This document shows positions 1-6,898 of a stretch of 8,349 bases of DNA, in pieces. The stretch's first letter is position 1. Each line of letters starts with the position of its first letter. The DNA is from Planctomycetaceae bacterium. GTDB taxonomy: Bacteria; Planctomycetota; Planctomycetia; Pirellulales; UBA1268. The position numbers and the translations under genes are program-made. Location: assembly GCA_009691925.1 (NCBI GenBank), contig SIAG01000174.1:1-8349 (forward strand), written 5' to 3'. The notes beneath the pieces are model-generated. The model was not told where the DNA came from, did no database searches, and saw nothing but the letters and a program-made list of their open reading frames with translations.

Positions 1-594
1 TTGGAAGGGAGTGCCGTGGTGGGGAGCGGGGGAGGGGAGGGCGCCGGGGGAGAGGTCGTGGGCGGGGGAGAGGTCGTGGGCGGGGGAGAGGAGCGGGGCG
101 ACGGCGTCGCGCCCGCCGCGGTCGGCGACGAGGGGGAGAGCCAGCCCGCGGATCCCGTGGTGGACGGTTGGCCGCTGGAATCAGGGCGGCTGGCCGAATC
201 GGCCTCCCGCGCTGCCGGGGAGACTGGCGAGATAGCCCGGGATTTCCTCGCCATCCGGGGCGAGCTCGACAACAACCGGATGCTCACGGCGGAGCTCGAG
301 GGGCGTTTGGTGGGGCAGATTGCCGCGCCGCTGGCGGCGATCGCCGCCGACGATCTTCCCGGGCTCGCCACAGCGGTGCGATCGGCCGCGGCAACCGACC
401 GTGGGGCGATCATCGCCCGTGCCGATGCCGTCCTCGCCCGGATGCGGACCGTTCTGGATAAGATGATGGAGTTGGAGTCCTACAACGAGGTGATCGAGCT
501 CCTGCGAGGCGTGATCCGGACGCAGGAGGAGATCCGCTCGGAGACGCTCCGGCGTCAGCGACAGCGGGCCAAGGAGGCGTTGGAGCGACCATGA
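1..594 (+). CDS. C-terminal part of a large helical protein of unknown function (5' partial)
   Basis: The reading frame is open from the first base, so the gene very probably starts upstream; the TTG at base 1 cannot be shown to be a start. The first ~60 visible residues are low-complexity and Gly/Glu-rich, including the hexapeptide GGGEVV repeated, and look like a flexible linker. Residues ~60-197 are strongly helical (Ala/Leu/Glu/Arg-rich). They end in a charged amphipathic tail with the segments MMELESYNEVIELL and RTQEEIRSETLRRQRQRAKEALE. I recall similar Leu-Glu-Ser-Tyr-Asn tails at the ends of large planctomycete proteins next to exported coiled-coil genes, but cannot name a family. No membrane segment lies in the visible part. 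The TGA stop overlaps the next gene's ATG (ATGA). The visible part shows no enzymatic motif. Reading frame is secure; function is unknown. Confidence 0.85.
   Translation: MEGSAVVGSGGGEGAGGEVVGGGEVVGGGEERGDGVAPAAVGDEGESQPADPVVDGWPLESGRLAESASRAAGETGEIARDFLAIRGELDNNRMLTAELEGRLVGQIAAPLAAIAADDLPGLATAVRSAAATDRGAIIARADAVLARMRTVLDKMMELESYNEVIELLRGVIRTQEEIRSETLRRQRQRAKEALERP
45..98 (+). repeat. Three 18-bp direct repeats in the gene 1 linker
   Basis: Units are at 45-62 and 63-80 (identical, cgggggagaggtcgtggg) and 81-98 (same first 11 bases, then diverged). The repeat is in frame and encodes the hexapeptide GGGEVV. It follows a G-run cluster at 21-50. It looks like expansion of a coding minisatellite in a flexible linker. 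Confidence 0.9.
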
Positions 595-2492
595 CACCGA
601 AGCCCGACTGCTGCGACGTCGTCCGCGAGCCCGTGGCCGTCGCCCCATGCCGGCCCGGGGGCCCGGCCCCACGCCGGCTCGCGGCAAGTATCAGCGGCAT
701 GCTCCTCGCCTGCCTCCCGCTCCTGCCGGCGTTCCCCCAGGAACCGGAGGGAGGGCGCGCCACGCCCCAGCCACAAAACGCCACGTCGGGGGAGGATCCG
801 GCCGCCCTCGCCGCCCGTGAGCAGCAGCTCCTCGCCCAGTACCGTGAACTGGAAAAAACTTTTCTGCGGCTGGCTGATCTTCTCGCGGCGAGCGACCCGC
901 GCCGGGCCGCGGTGCTGCGAAGCGTGTTCGAACAGGCGCGCGACCAGGAGGTCGGCGGGAGGCTCGACACGATCGTGCAGCTCCTCGAAAAGGGACAACT
1001 GCTGAAGGCAGGGACGACGCAAGCCTCGGCGATCGAGCAGCTCCGCGAGCTCCTCACGCTCCTCGAGGCGGGAGACTCCGATCGTCACCTCGCCAACTCG
1101 AAGGAGGAAGTGAAGCAGTTCCTGGCACGCGTCTCGAAACTGATCGCCAAGCAACGGGACATCGAGGGATCGACCGAGGCGGGGGCGCGCGAGGCGCAGC
1201 TCCTCGACCGGCAAAATGCCCTCGCCGGGGAGACGTCCGATCTCTCCCGCGAGCTCGGCGGCTTTGCCAAGCGGATGGAGGTCCGCGACGCCGGCGGAGA
1301 GCCTGTCAAAGTAGGGAAGGAACCCAAGGATGGCCCAAACGGGGACCCCGCCGAGGGGGATGAGCCGGGCGCCCCGAAAGGCGGGAAGCAGTCCCCCCAG
1401 GAAGGCCAACCCGGCGGCGAGAAGCCCGCCGGGAAATCGGGGGACCAGCCTTCTGAAGCCGACGGCGGGAAGCCGGGGGAGGGCGAGCCGCAGCCGGGGG
1501 AGGGAGAGCCCGCAGGGGACGAAAAGCCCGCTTCCGAAGAGGGAGAGAAAGGAGGCTCGACAAAGCCTTCGCAGGGGGGCGAGCCGGCCGGAGGGGAGGG
1601 GAGTGGTGACTCGCCCCAGGAGCCAAACGAGCCCGGCCAGCAACCCGAGGGGGATGACGAATCGTCGCGCGCGAAGCGCACCCAAAACAGGCTCGAAGCG
1701 GCGGCCGAGCGGATGCGCAGGGCGGAGGAGGGGATCGAGAAGGCCAAACGCCGCGATGCCCGCCAGGAGCAGGAGAAGGCGATCGAGGAGCTCGAGACCG
1801 CCCGGGCGGAGCTTGAGGAGATCCTCCGGCAGATGCGCGAGCAGGAGGTCGAGCGGCTCCTAGTGCAACTCGAGACCCGCTTGCGCGCCATGCTCCGGGC
1901 CGAGAAGGCGGTCCTCGCCGCGGCCGAGAAGATCGCCGCCGAACCGACCGCCGGTCGGGAGCGCGAACGGGAATTGGAGGCCGCGCGACTCGGGCGCGAG
2001 CAGACGGCGATCGGTGCCGAGGCTGCCAAGGCCCTGACGCTCGTCCGCGACGATGGCTCGGCCGTGGCGATCCCAGAGGCCCTCGAACAGGTGCGTGACG
2101 ACGCCACGCAGGCCGCCGCCCGGCTCGGCCGTGGGGATGTCGGGGGCACCACCCGGGGCATCGTCCAGGACATCGTCTCGAGCCTCGAGGAGATGGTGGC
2201 AGCGCTGGAGAAGGCGCAGCGGGAGGAACAGCAACAGCAAAAGGGCTCCGCTGGCGGACGGCCCGCCGAACCGGGCGAGCAGCCCCTCGTCGACAAGCTC
2301 TCCGAGTTGAAGATGATCCGGTCGTTACAGATGCGCGTGAACACGAGGACGCGGCGCTTCTCCCAGGTCCTCGGCGAGGGGGCCGAGCAGGCGGAGGAGC
2401 CCGAGCTCCTCGACGCCGTGCGGCGCCTCTCCGATCGGCAGCGGAAGATCGAGCGGGCCGCCCATGACATCGTCACTGGTCTGACAGAATGA
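591..2492 (+). CDS. Exported coiled-coil protein with long disordered linker
   Basis: This 633-residue protein has no recognised enzymatic domain. Residues 28-48 (two Arg, then a hydrophobic run including SGMLLACLPLLPAF) look like a signal peptide with a long n-region; LLAC resembles a lipobox, but hydrophobic residues continue after the Cys, so a lipoprotein is unlikely. Residues ~70-230 are helical or coiled-coil. Residues 233-360 are a Gly/Pro/Glu/Lys/Gln linker. Residues 360-550 are strongly charged coiled coil ending in a QQQQ run, and 565-633 are a helical C-terminal domain (ELKMIRSLQMRVNTRTRRF). Residues 511-543 match residues 261-293 of the next gene without gaps. The start overlaps the upstream TGA and has GGAG at 582-585, 5 nt away; GTG at codon 15 is a weaker alternative. 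It is probably an extracytoplasmic scaffold, possibly a partner of gene 3. I recall such proteins as common in planctomycetes. Confidence 0.9.
   Translation: MTPKPDCCDVVREPVAVAPCRPGGPAPRRLAASISGMLLACLPLLPAFPQEPEGGRATPQPQNATSGEDPAALAAREQQLLAQYRELEKTFLRLADLLAASDPRRAAVLRSVFEQARDQEVGGRLDTIVQLLEKGQLLKAGTTQASAIEQLRELLTLLEAGDSDRHLANSKEEVKQFLARVSKLIAKQRDIEGSTEAGAREAQLLDRQNALAGETSDLSRELGGFAKRMEVRDAGGEPVKVGKEPKDGPNGDPAEGDEPGAPKGGKQSPQEGQPGGEKPAGKSGDQPSEADGGKPGEGEPQPGEGEPAGDEKPASEEGEKGGSTKPSQGGEPAGGEGSGDSPQEPNEPGQQPEGDDESSRAKRTQNRLEAAAERMRRAEEGIEKAKRRDARQEQEKAIEELETARAELEEILRQMREQEVERLLVQLETRLRAMLRAEKAVLAAAEKIAAEPTAGRERERELEAARLGREQTAIGAEAAKALTLVRDDGSAVAIPEALEQVRDDATQAAARLGRGDVGGTTRGIVQDIVSSLEEMVAALEKAQREEQQQQKGSAGGRPAEPGEQPLVDKLSELKMIRSLQMRVNTRTRRFSQVLGEGAEQAEEPELLDAVRRLSDRQRKIERAAHDIVTGLTE
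1287..1670 (+). other. Region coding for a disordered Gly/Pro/Glu/Lys linker
   Basis: Residues 233-360 of gene 2 consist almost entirely of G, P, E, K, Q, S, D and A, with motif echoes such as PGEGEP and PAG. At DNA level a ~21-bp unit (agccgggggagggcgagccgc) at 1471-1491 recurs with changes from 1492. The linker separates two coiled-coil regions and is predicted to be extended and unfolded. Confidence 0.85.
2121..2219 (+). repeat. Conserved helical module, copy in gene 2
   Basis: Encodes residues 511-543, starting RLGRGDVGGTTR and containing SLEEMVAALEKAQ. It aligns ungapped over 33 residues with gene 3 residues 261-293, with about 13 identities by hand. Both copies are followed by a Gln-rich segment and then a Gly-rich one. 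Confidence 0.7.
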
Positions 2493-2494
2493 GG
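2491..2494 (+). promoter_or_regulatory. Ribosome binding site for gene 3
   Basis: GAGG overlaps the TGA stop of gene 2 and lies 8 nt before the ATG at 2503. This is the only junction in the cluster with a real gap (10 nt), and it supports the chosen start. Confidence 0.6.
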
Positions 2495-2502
2495 AACGAG
2501 CC

Positions 2503-3645
2503 ATGAACCATGTCACCACGACGGCGGTCCCGTTCCGCGGGTGTTTCCGGCAGTGGCCGGTGGCCCTGATGCAGGTCGTGTTGGCCCTCGTCATGCCGGC
2601 GGCAGCCGCGGCCGACCTCACCCCCCACGCGCTCGCCACGGCGCCGGACGGGGGCGAGGGATCGGAGCTCGCCAAGCCCGCAAGCTGGCGGATCCCCACG
2701 CACGACGAGGTCGAGCAAGCGATCGTCGCTTGGATGGAACGCGCGGGCCTCCCGCCGGAAAAGCGCGCTGCGGCCCTCGGTTTGTGGCGGGAGCGGGGAG
2801 CCGATCCCGCCTTCGACCGGCTCGATGTCGTCATGGCGACGGTCGCCGAGGCCGACCCGCGCTGTCTGCCGGTCCTGGCTGTCGTGCCGGCCACGCCCGG
2901 CGTGCCGCCGGTGACGGCCGCAGCCCTCCCCGGCTGGGTCGGGGAGAAGGGCACCGATGACTTCGAGCGCGAAGTCGTCAGGCTCTGGCTGGGACGCGAG
3001 CTTGTCCGCCAGGAGCGATTCGACGACGGCCTCTCGCTCCTCGCCGGGCTCGATCCGGCTGCGGTCGTCGATCCAGCCTCGCTCCTCTTCCACAGTGCCG
3101 CCTGTCAGCATTGGTTGCTGCGGACCGACGACTGCATCACGACGCTCGAGCGGCTCCTCGAACGCGCGGCGGAGATTCCAGTGCGCTACGAGCGCGTGGC
3201 GCGGCTGCTGCGTGCCGACATGACCGGGCTCGAAGACGAATCGCTCGACCACATTGCCCGACGGATGCGCGACATCACGCGCCGGCTCGGCCAGGGGCGT
3301 GCCGGTCCGGTCACCCGACAGGTTCAGGATGGCGTCATCGAGTCGCTCGACAAACTGATCGCGGCGATCGAGGAGAAGCAGAATCAGCAGTCCGGCGGTG
3401 GCGGCGCGCCCGGCGAGGGCAATTCTGGCAACGGCAAGCCGATGGATGACAGCCGGATCGCCGGAGGGCAGGGCGCCGGCGAGGTGACGCGCCGCGATCT
3501 CGGCGCGGGGGAAGGCTGGGGCAACCTGCCGCCCCACGAACGGGAGCAGGCCCTGCAGCAGATCGGCCGCGAGTTCCCTGCCCACTACCGGGAAGCGATC
3601 GAACAGTACTTCAAGCGACTGGCCGCCGGCGAGTCGTCGCCATGA
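2503..3645 (+). CDS. Exported TPR-like helical protein with WGNLPP tail
   Basis: This 380-residue protein has a signal peptide at residues ~18-37 (hydrophobic run QVVLALVMPAAAAA, likely cleavage before Asp38). Residues 60-150 are an acidic helical region. Residues 153-240 look like TPR-type helical pairs (WLGRELVRQERFDDGLSLL, then CITTLERLLE). Residues 261-293 are the module shared with gene 2 (RLGQGRAGPVTR, SLDKLIAAIEEKQ), and 294-335 are a Gly-rich linker. The C-terminus carries GWGNLPPHEREQALQQI and YREAIEQYFKRLA. I recall this kind of tail in exported proteins encoded beside MoxR/DUF58/vWA genes in planctomycetes and some other bacteria. No catalytic motif is seen, so a scaffolding or binding role in the envelope is inferred. 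The stop overlaps the start of gene 4. Confidence 0.9.
   Translation: MNHVTTTAVPFRGCFRQWPVALMQVVLALVMPAAAAADLTPHALATAPDGGEGSELAKPASWRIPTHDEVEQAIVAWMERAGLPPEKRAAALGLWRERGADPAFDRLDVVMATVAEADPRCLPVLAVVPATPGVPPVTAAALPGWVGEKGTDDFEREVVRLWLGRELVRQERFDDGLSLLAGLDPAAVVDPASLLFHSAACQHWLLRTDDCITTLERLLERAAEIPVRYERVARLLRADMTGLEDESLDHIARRMRDITRRLGQGRAGPVTRQVQDGVIESLDKLIAAIEEKQNQQSGGGGAPGEGNSGNGKPMDDSRIAGGQGAGEVTRRDLGAGEGWGNLPPHEREQALQQIGREFPAHYREAIEQYFKRLAAGESSP
3283..3381 (+). repeat. Conserved helical module, copy in gene 3
   Basis: Encodes residues 261-293 of gene 3. It pairs without gaps with residues 511-543 of gene 2; shared positions include R-L-G-x-G, a Gly, T-R, S-L, A-A, E and a final Q. It suggests that the two neighbouring proteins share a domain. 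Confidence 0.7.
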
Positions 3646-4973
3646 GCTGCGCACGCCGAGCGCCTGGGGAGGCTCCCCGTCATCGAACCGAGGCACCCTT
3701 GATGCGAGCACCCATCCCGACGTCGGCCGATGCGCGCGGGCGTATCCGGCGGCTGCGCCCGCTGTTCACCTCCCTCTCGATCTGGTGGGGACTCTCCGCC
3801 GGTGGCACGTTCGCCCACGCCGCCGAGCCACCGTCGCTCCGCATCGAATCGACTGAGGCCGGGGTTTCGTCGGGGACGCTCGTCGCCCTCGACGGGGCGG
3901 GGCTGAAGATCGACGTCGCCGGCCAACAGCGCGTCGTGCCGATCGACACCCTTCGTGTGGTGGAGCGGGAAGGGGAGGTTGGGCGGGGAGTGGGGCGCTG
4001 CCGAATCGGCCTTGTCGACGGATCATGGATCGAAGCGGGGGAGATCGCCTGGGAAGGGAGCGTCGTCACCCTCACCCGGCCGGACGGCCGGGGGGAGATC
4101 CCGGTGGCGAAGGTCCGCAGTGTCGCCTGGAGACAGGACGATGACGACACGGCGGTCCCCGGCGCGGCCTGGCTGGTAGCGCTCCCCGAAACGATCGAAA
4201 GCGATCTTCTCGTGGTCGGCTCCGCCTCCGGCCACGAGTTCGTCGAATGCGCCATCAAGTCGATCGGCCCCGACACGATCACGGTCGTCCTTGACGAGGA
4301 GACGATCCCCGTCAAGCGTTCGAAGGTCATCGGCATCTACTGGCTGCGCGGTGAACCGACCGCGGCGAAGGGGGGCACCGGGAAGTCGGCGGCGGCCGTG
4401 GCTGTCGATCTCGTCGGAGGAGCCGTGCGGGCCCGCCGGATCGAGTGGACCCCGGAAAAGCTCCTCCTCGATGGCGATGTCAGCCTGCCCGGCGACGCCG
4501 TCGTTCGCCTCGATTGGGCCGCGGGACGGATGATGTCGCTGGTCGGGGTGGCGCCGGAGCGGCTCGAAGTCGAGCCGTGGTTTGGTGACCTCGGACGGAT
4601 CCCCGGACTGGCCTCGTTCTTCGCCCCGCGGAGCGTGGTGGCGGAGGGCGGAGTCCCCCGCCCCGGCCTCGTCATCCGCCCCCGCACGGCGGCTGTCTGG
4701 CGCCTGCCGCCGGAGGCACGTCGCTTCCGGACGTCGATCGCCCCGGCCGGCGCGGCCCGCGCCGCGGGGATCTCCGAGGTCATCGTCACGGTCGACGATC
4801 GAGAGGTCTTCCGCCGGCAGATCGACGCAGCCGCGGTCGACCCGGGGGCGGAGGGGATCCCGATCGAGGTCGACGTGGCTGGTGGACGTCGATTGGGGGT
4901 CACGGTCGGTTTTGTCAGCGCGTCCGATTCCGGTTGCCCGGTCCGATTCACCTCTCCGGTTGTTGAGCAATGA
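3642..4973 (+). CDS. Exported beta-repeat protein with C-terminal NPCBM/NEW2-like domain
   Basis: This 443-residue protein has an Arg-rich n-region, a hydrophobic stretch LFTSLSIWWGLSAGG and a probable cleavage site AHA|AEPP after residue 60, so it is exported. Residues ~75-300 hold about four beta-hairpin-like repeats of 35-50 residues. Each ends in a strand of the type 'IPVxKVRSVxW' (residues 97-108, 152-163, 222-234, ~285-292). Residues ~340-440 resemble an NPCBM/NEW2 jelly-roll: LVIRPRTAAVWRLPPEARRF is followed by VIVTVDDREVFRRQI and then IEVDVAGGRRLGVTV. In known families this fold is linked to carbohydrate binding, so a cell-surface polysaccharide or glycoprotein ligand is possible. The ATG at 3642 overlaps the upstream TGA (ATGA) but has no clear Shine-Dalgarno; ATG at 3702 has GAGG 8 nt upstream and gives a more normal signal peptide. 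Reading frame is firm, the start is uncertain and the ligand unknown. Confidence 0.88.
   Translation: MSCARRAPGEAPRHRTEAPLMRAPIPTSADARGRIRRLRPLFTSLSIWWGLSAGGTFAHAAEPPSLRIESTEAGVSSGTLVALDGAGLKIDVAGQQRVVPIDTLRVVEREGEVGRGVGRCRIGLVDGSWIEAGEIAWEGSVVTLTRPDGRGEIPVAKVRSVAWRQDDDDTAVPGAAWLVALPETIESDLLVVGSASGHEFVECAIKSIGPDTITVVLDEETIPVKRSKVIGIYWLRGEPTAAKGGTGKSAAAVAVDLVGGAVRARRIEWTPEKLLLDGDVSLPGDAVVRLDWAAGRMMSLVGVAPERLEVEPWFGDLGRIPGLASFFAPRSVVAEGGVPRPGLVIRPRTAAVWRLPPEARRFRTSIAPAGAARAAGISEVIVTVDDREVFRRQIDAAAVDPGAEGIPIEVDVAGGRRLGVTVGFVSASDSGCPVRFTSPVVEQ
3690..3693 (+). promoter_or_regulatory. Possible ribosome binding site for an internal start of gene 4
   Basis: GAGG lies 8 nt before ATG 3702 (codon 21 of the longer frame). 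It competes with the coupled ATG at 3642, which lacks a visible Shine-Dalgarno. If 3702 is used, the signal peptide n-region shrinks from about 40 to about 20 residues. Confidence 0.4.
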
Positions 4974-6898
4974 GTCTCTCGTTCCATCGTCGCTTCACCG
5001 CTTCACGGTGCCCAGGCTGTCTGTGGAGAAAGTCGCCCCTCGCGATGCGCGGTGTTTTTCTTCTCAACGCCATCCTCCTTGCCACCTTTCTCGCCGCCGG
5101 CAACGCGGCGGCCACGGACGTCGCTGCGGCGGTGCGCGCTGCGGAACAGGAGCGGATCGAGGCGATTGCTCGGGCCTCACAAGCGGCGGTGGCGATCTTC
5201 GCCGGTGAGGCGGGGGGGGGCTCGGGGGTCCTCGTCAGCGCGGAAGGCTACGCGCTCACCAACTTCCACGTCGTCCAACCCGCCGGCGTGTCGATGAAGT
5301 GCGGCCTCTCGGATGGAAAGCTCTACGACGCCGTCCTCGTCGGCCTCGATCCGACCGGCGACGTGGCCCTGATCAAGCTCGTCGGTCGCGACGATTTCCC
5401 CTTCGCCGAGCTCGCCGACAGCGATCTGGTCGAGGTGGGAGACTTCTGCTTCGCGGCGGGCAATCCCTTCCTCCTCGCCACCGACTTCCGCCCGTCGATC
5501 AGCGCCGGGATCGTCTCCGGGACACGGCGCTACCAATTCCCGGCCGGCACGATCCTTGAGTACGCCGACTGTCTCCAGGTCGATGCGGCCATCAATCCCG
5601 GCAATTCGGGGGGCGGCCTGTTCGACGCGGAGGGGCGGGTGATCGGGGTCAACGGGCGGGCCTCGTTCGAGAAGCGGGGCCGGGTGAACGTCGGTGTCGG
5701 CTACGCGATCTCGTCGAACCAACTCCGCCAGTTCCTCGGCTGCCTGAAAGGGGGACGCCTCGTCGATCATGCCACCCTCGGGGCGACGGTCGCCAGCGCC
5801 GACGACGGACGGGTCGTCGTCTCCGACATTCTCGAATCGTCCGACGCCTACCGCCGTGGGCTGCGGTATGACGACGAGGTGGTGTCGATGGCCGGCCGCC
5901 CCGTGCGGACGGTCAACGCCCTGAAGAATATCCTCGGCACGCTTCCGGCCGGGTGGCGCGTGCCGTTGGTCTACCGCCGCTCGGGCCGCCGCCACGAGAT
6001 CCTCGTCCGTCTCGCCGGCCTCCACACCTCCGGAGAGCTGGCCAAGATCGTCGCCGGCGGCGCCGAGCCCGAAGCGCCGCCGGATGGGCCGCCGGGGAAT
6101 CCGGATCCGGATCCGCAGCGCCGTGGCCGCCCCGGTGATCCGGCGCCGCACGGAGCAGGGAAAAAGCCCGAGGTCGTGCTCCCCCCCGCGCTCGTCGGGC
6201 TCTACGAGCCCCGCAACGGCTTCACGAACTTCCATTTCAACACCCTCGAGCGCGACCGGGTGGGGCGGCAGATGGCAGCCCGCCAGCCGCTTCCCGCCGG
6301 CGATGCCACCTGGGTGATGTCGGGGCGGCTCGAGAAGGGGCAGCCCTTCAGAATCGAGCTCTCCGATCGGCGCGCGATGATCGATCTGCCGACGGGGACG
6401 AGCTCCATCGATGCCACCGGGGAACTCGACGCCACGCCGGCGCCCCCCGGGAGTGGAGGGCTGCTGGCGGCGCTCGTCCTCTGGCGGCGTCTCCTCCGCG
6501 AGGGGGCCGCGAGCCTGGGGAGAACGACCTACTGGGGGACCGTGCCCCACTGGAGCGCCGCCGCGGCGGGCAACGGATCGGAGTCGACCGCCGCGCCGGG
6601 CACGCCCGGGGGCGCGCGGCTGGTCGATGTCCTCGAGACGGCGGCATCCTCCGTGGAGGGGCGGTTCCTCGTCGCCGATGACGGGTTTGTTCTCGGCGTT
6701 GATCTCTGGCCAACCCCTGACGCCGACCCATGCGAAGTCCGCTTCAGCCCCGGGAGCGGATGGCCGGAGACGATGGAGGTTCGCCATGGCGACGAGGTCT
6801 TCGATCGATTCCGCATCGAGCGGATTGACGTCGAGGCGCCGGCCGGTGACGGGCAGGACGGCGGCGCCGAAGGGCCGGCCGATGGAGGGACGACATGA
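4970..6898 (+). CDS. HtrA-like S1C serine protease with PDZ domain and long C-terminal extension
   Basis: A secreted trypsin-fold endopeptidase of 642 residues. The triad is complete: His100 in LTNFHVV, Asp131 in TGDVALIKL, Ser213 in NPGNSGGGL. The catalytic domain spans ~70-258, a PDZ domain ~265-350 (VVVSDILESSDAYRRGL, then DDEVVSMAGRPV), a Pro/Gly/Asp-rich linker ~365-398, and a further domain ~400-625 not found in DegP/DegQ. The stretch around residues 160-245 (AAGNPFLLATDFRPS, LEYADCLQVDAAINPGNS, SFEKRGRVNVGVGYAIS) matches, as I recall, a planctomycete-specific protease family. ATG 4970 overlaps the upstream TGA but has no Shine-Dalgarno and a 25-residue extension; ATG 5045 (Met26) gives a classic signal peptide, MRGVFLLNAILLATFLAAG, cleaved near NAAA|TD. 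It is the only member of the downstream trio with a complete visible triad. The substrate is unknown. It probably acts in the periplasm or on the cell surface. Confidence 0.95.
   Translation: MSLSFHRRFTASRCPGCLWRKSPLAMRGVFLLNAILLATFLAAGNAAATDVAAAVRAAEQERIEAIARASQAAVAIFAGEAGGGSGVLVSAEGYALTNFHVVQPAGVSMKCGLSDGKLYDAVLVGLDPTGDVALIKLVGRDDFPFAELADSDLVEVGDFCFAAGNPFLLATDFRPSISAGIVSGTRRYQFPAGTILEYADCLQVDAAINPGNSGGGLFDAEGRVIGVNGRASFEKRGRVNVGVGYAISSNQLRQFLGCLKGGRLVDHATLGATVASADDGRVVVSDILESSDAYRRGLRYDDEVVSMAGRPVRTVNALKNILGTLPAGWRVPLVYRRSGRRHEILVRLAGLHTSGELAKIVAGGAEPEAPPDGPPGNPDPDPQRRGRPGDPAPHGAGKKPEVVLPPALVGLYEPRNGFTNFHFNTLERDRVGRQMAARQPLPAGDATWVMSGRLEKGQPFRIELSDRRAMIDLPTGTSSIDATGELDATPAPPGSGGLLAALVLWRRLLREGAASLGRTTYWGTVPHWSAAAAGNGSESTAAPGTPGGARLVDVLETAASSVEGRFLVADDGFVLGVDLWPTPDADPCEVRFSPGSGWPETMEVRHGDEVFDRFRIERIDVEAPAGDGQDGGAEGPADGGTT
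6167..6844 (+). other. C-terminal domain of the gene 5 protease
   Basis: Residues ~400-625 follow the PDZ domain and linker. Conserved-looking blocks are LYEPRNGFTNFHFNTLERDR, WVMSGRLEKGQPFRIEL, TTYWGTVPHW and, at the end, CEVRFSP with ETMEVRHGDEVFDRFRIERID. The last block resembles the closing strands of LolA-like beta folds (a rating by eye only). It is not a second PDZ domain. I cannot assign it to a named domain. Confidence 0.55.
6884..6888 (+). promoter_or_regulatory. Ribosome binding site for gene 6
   Basis: GGAGG lies inside the last codons of gene 5, 6 nt before the ATG at 6895. It supports the ATGA-overlapping start over Met9 or Met16. Confidence 0.7.

Noticed and set aside
705..716. 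Lipobox-like LLAC in gene 2
   Set aside because: The Cys sits in the middle of the hydrophobic segment and is followed by LPLLPAF, so lipidation at this point is implausible.
555..1685. 376-codon minus-strand frame with hydrophobic Leu-rich start
   Set aside because: The Leu/Pro/Gly-rich start is simply the complement of the Glu/Gly/Pro linker of gene 2. It crosses the gene 1/2 junction and has no support.
1085..2476. 463-codon minus-strand open frame opposite gene 2
   Set aside because: Its product is an improbable Ser/Arg/Cys-rich sequence mirroring the charged coiled coil of gene 2. Long antisense frames are expected at this GC content, and the plus-strand gene has a signal peptide, start overlap and domain logic.
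2473..3711. 412-codon minus-strand open frame spanning gene 3
   Set aside because: It crosses the gene 2/3 and 3/4 junctions, has no recognisable domain, and is rich in Arg/Gly/Pro as expected for a shadow frame of a GC-rich gene.
6100..6117. Tandem ggatcc-like hexamers
   Set aside because: They encode Pro-Asp repeats in the gene 5 linker. Palindromic hexamers in a low-complexity coding stretch need no regulatory explanation.
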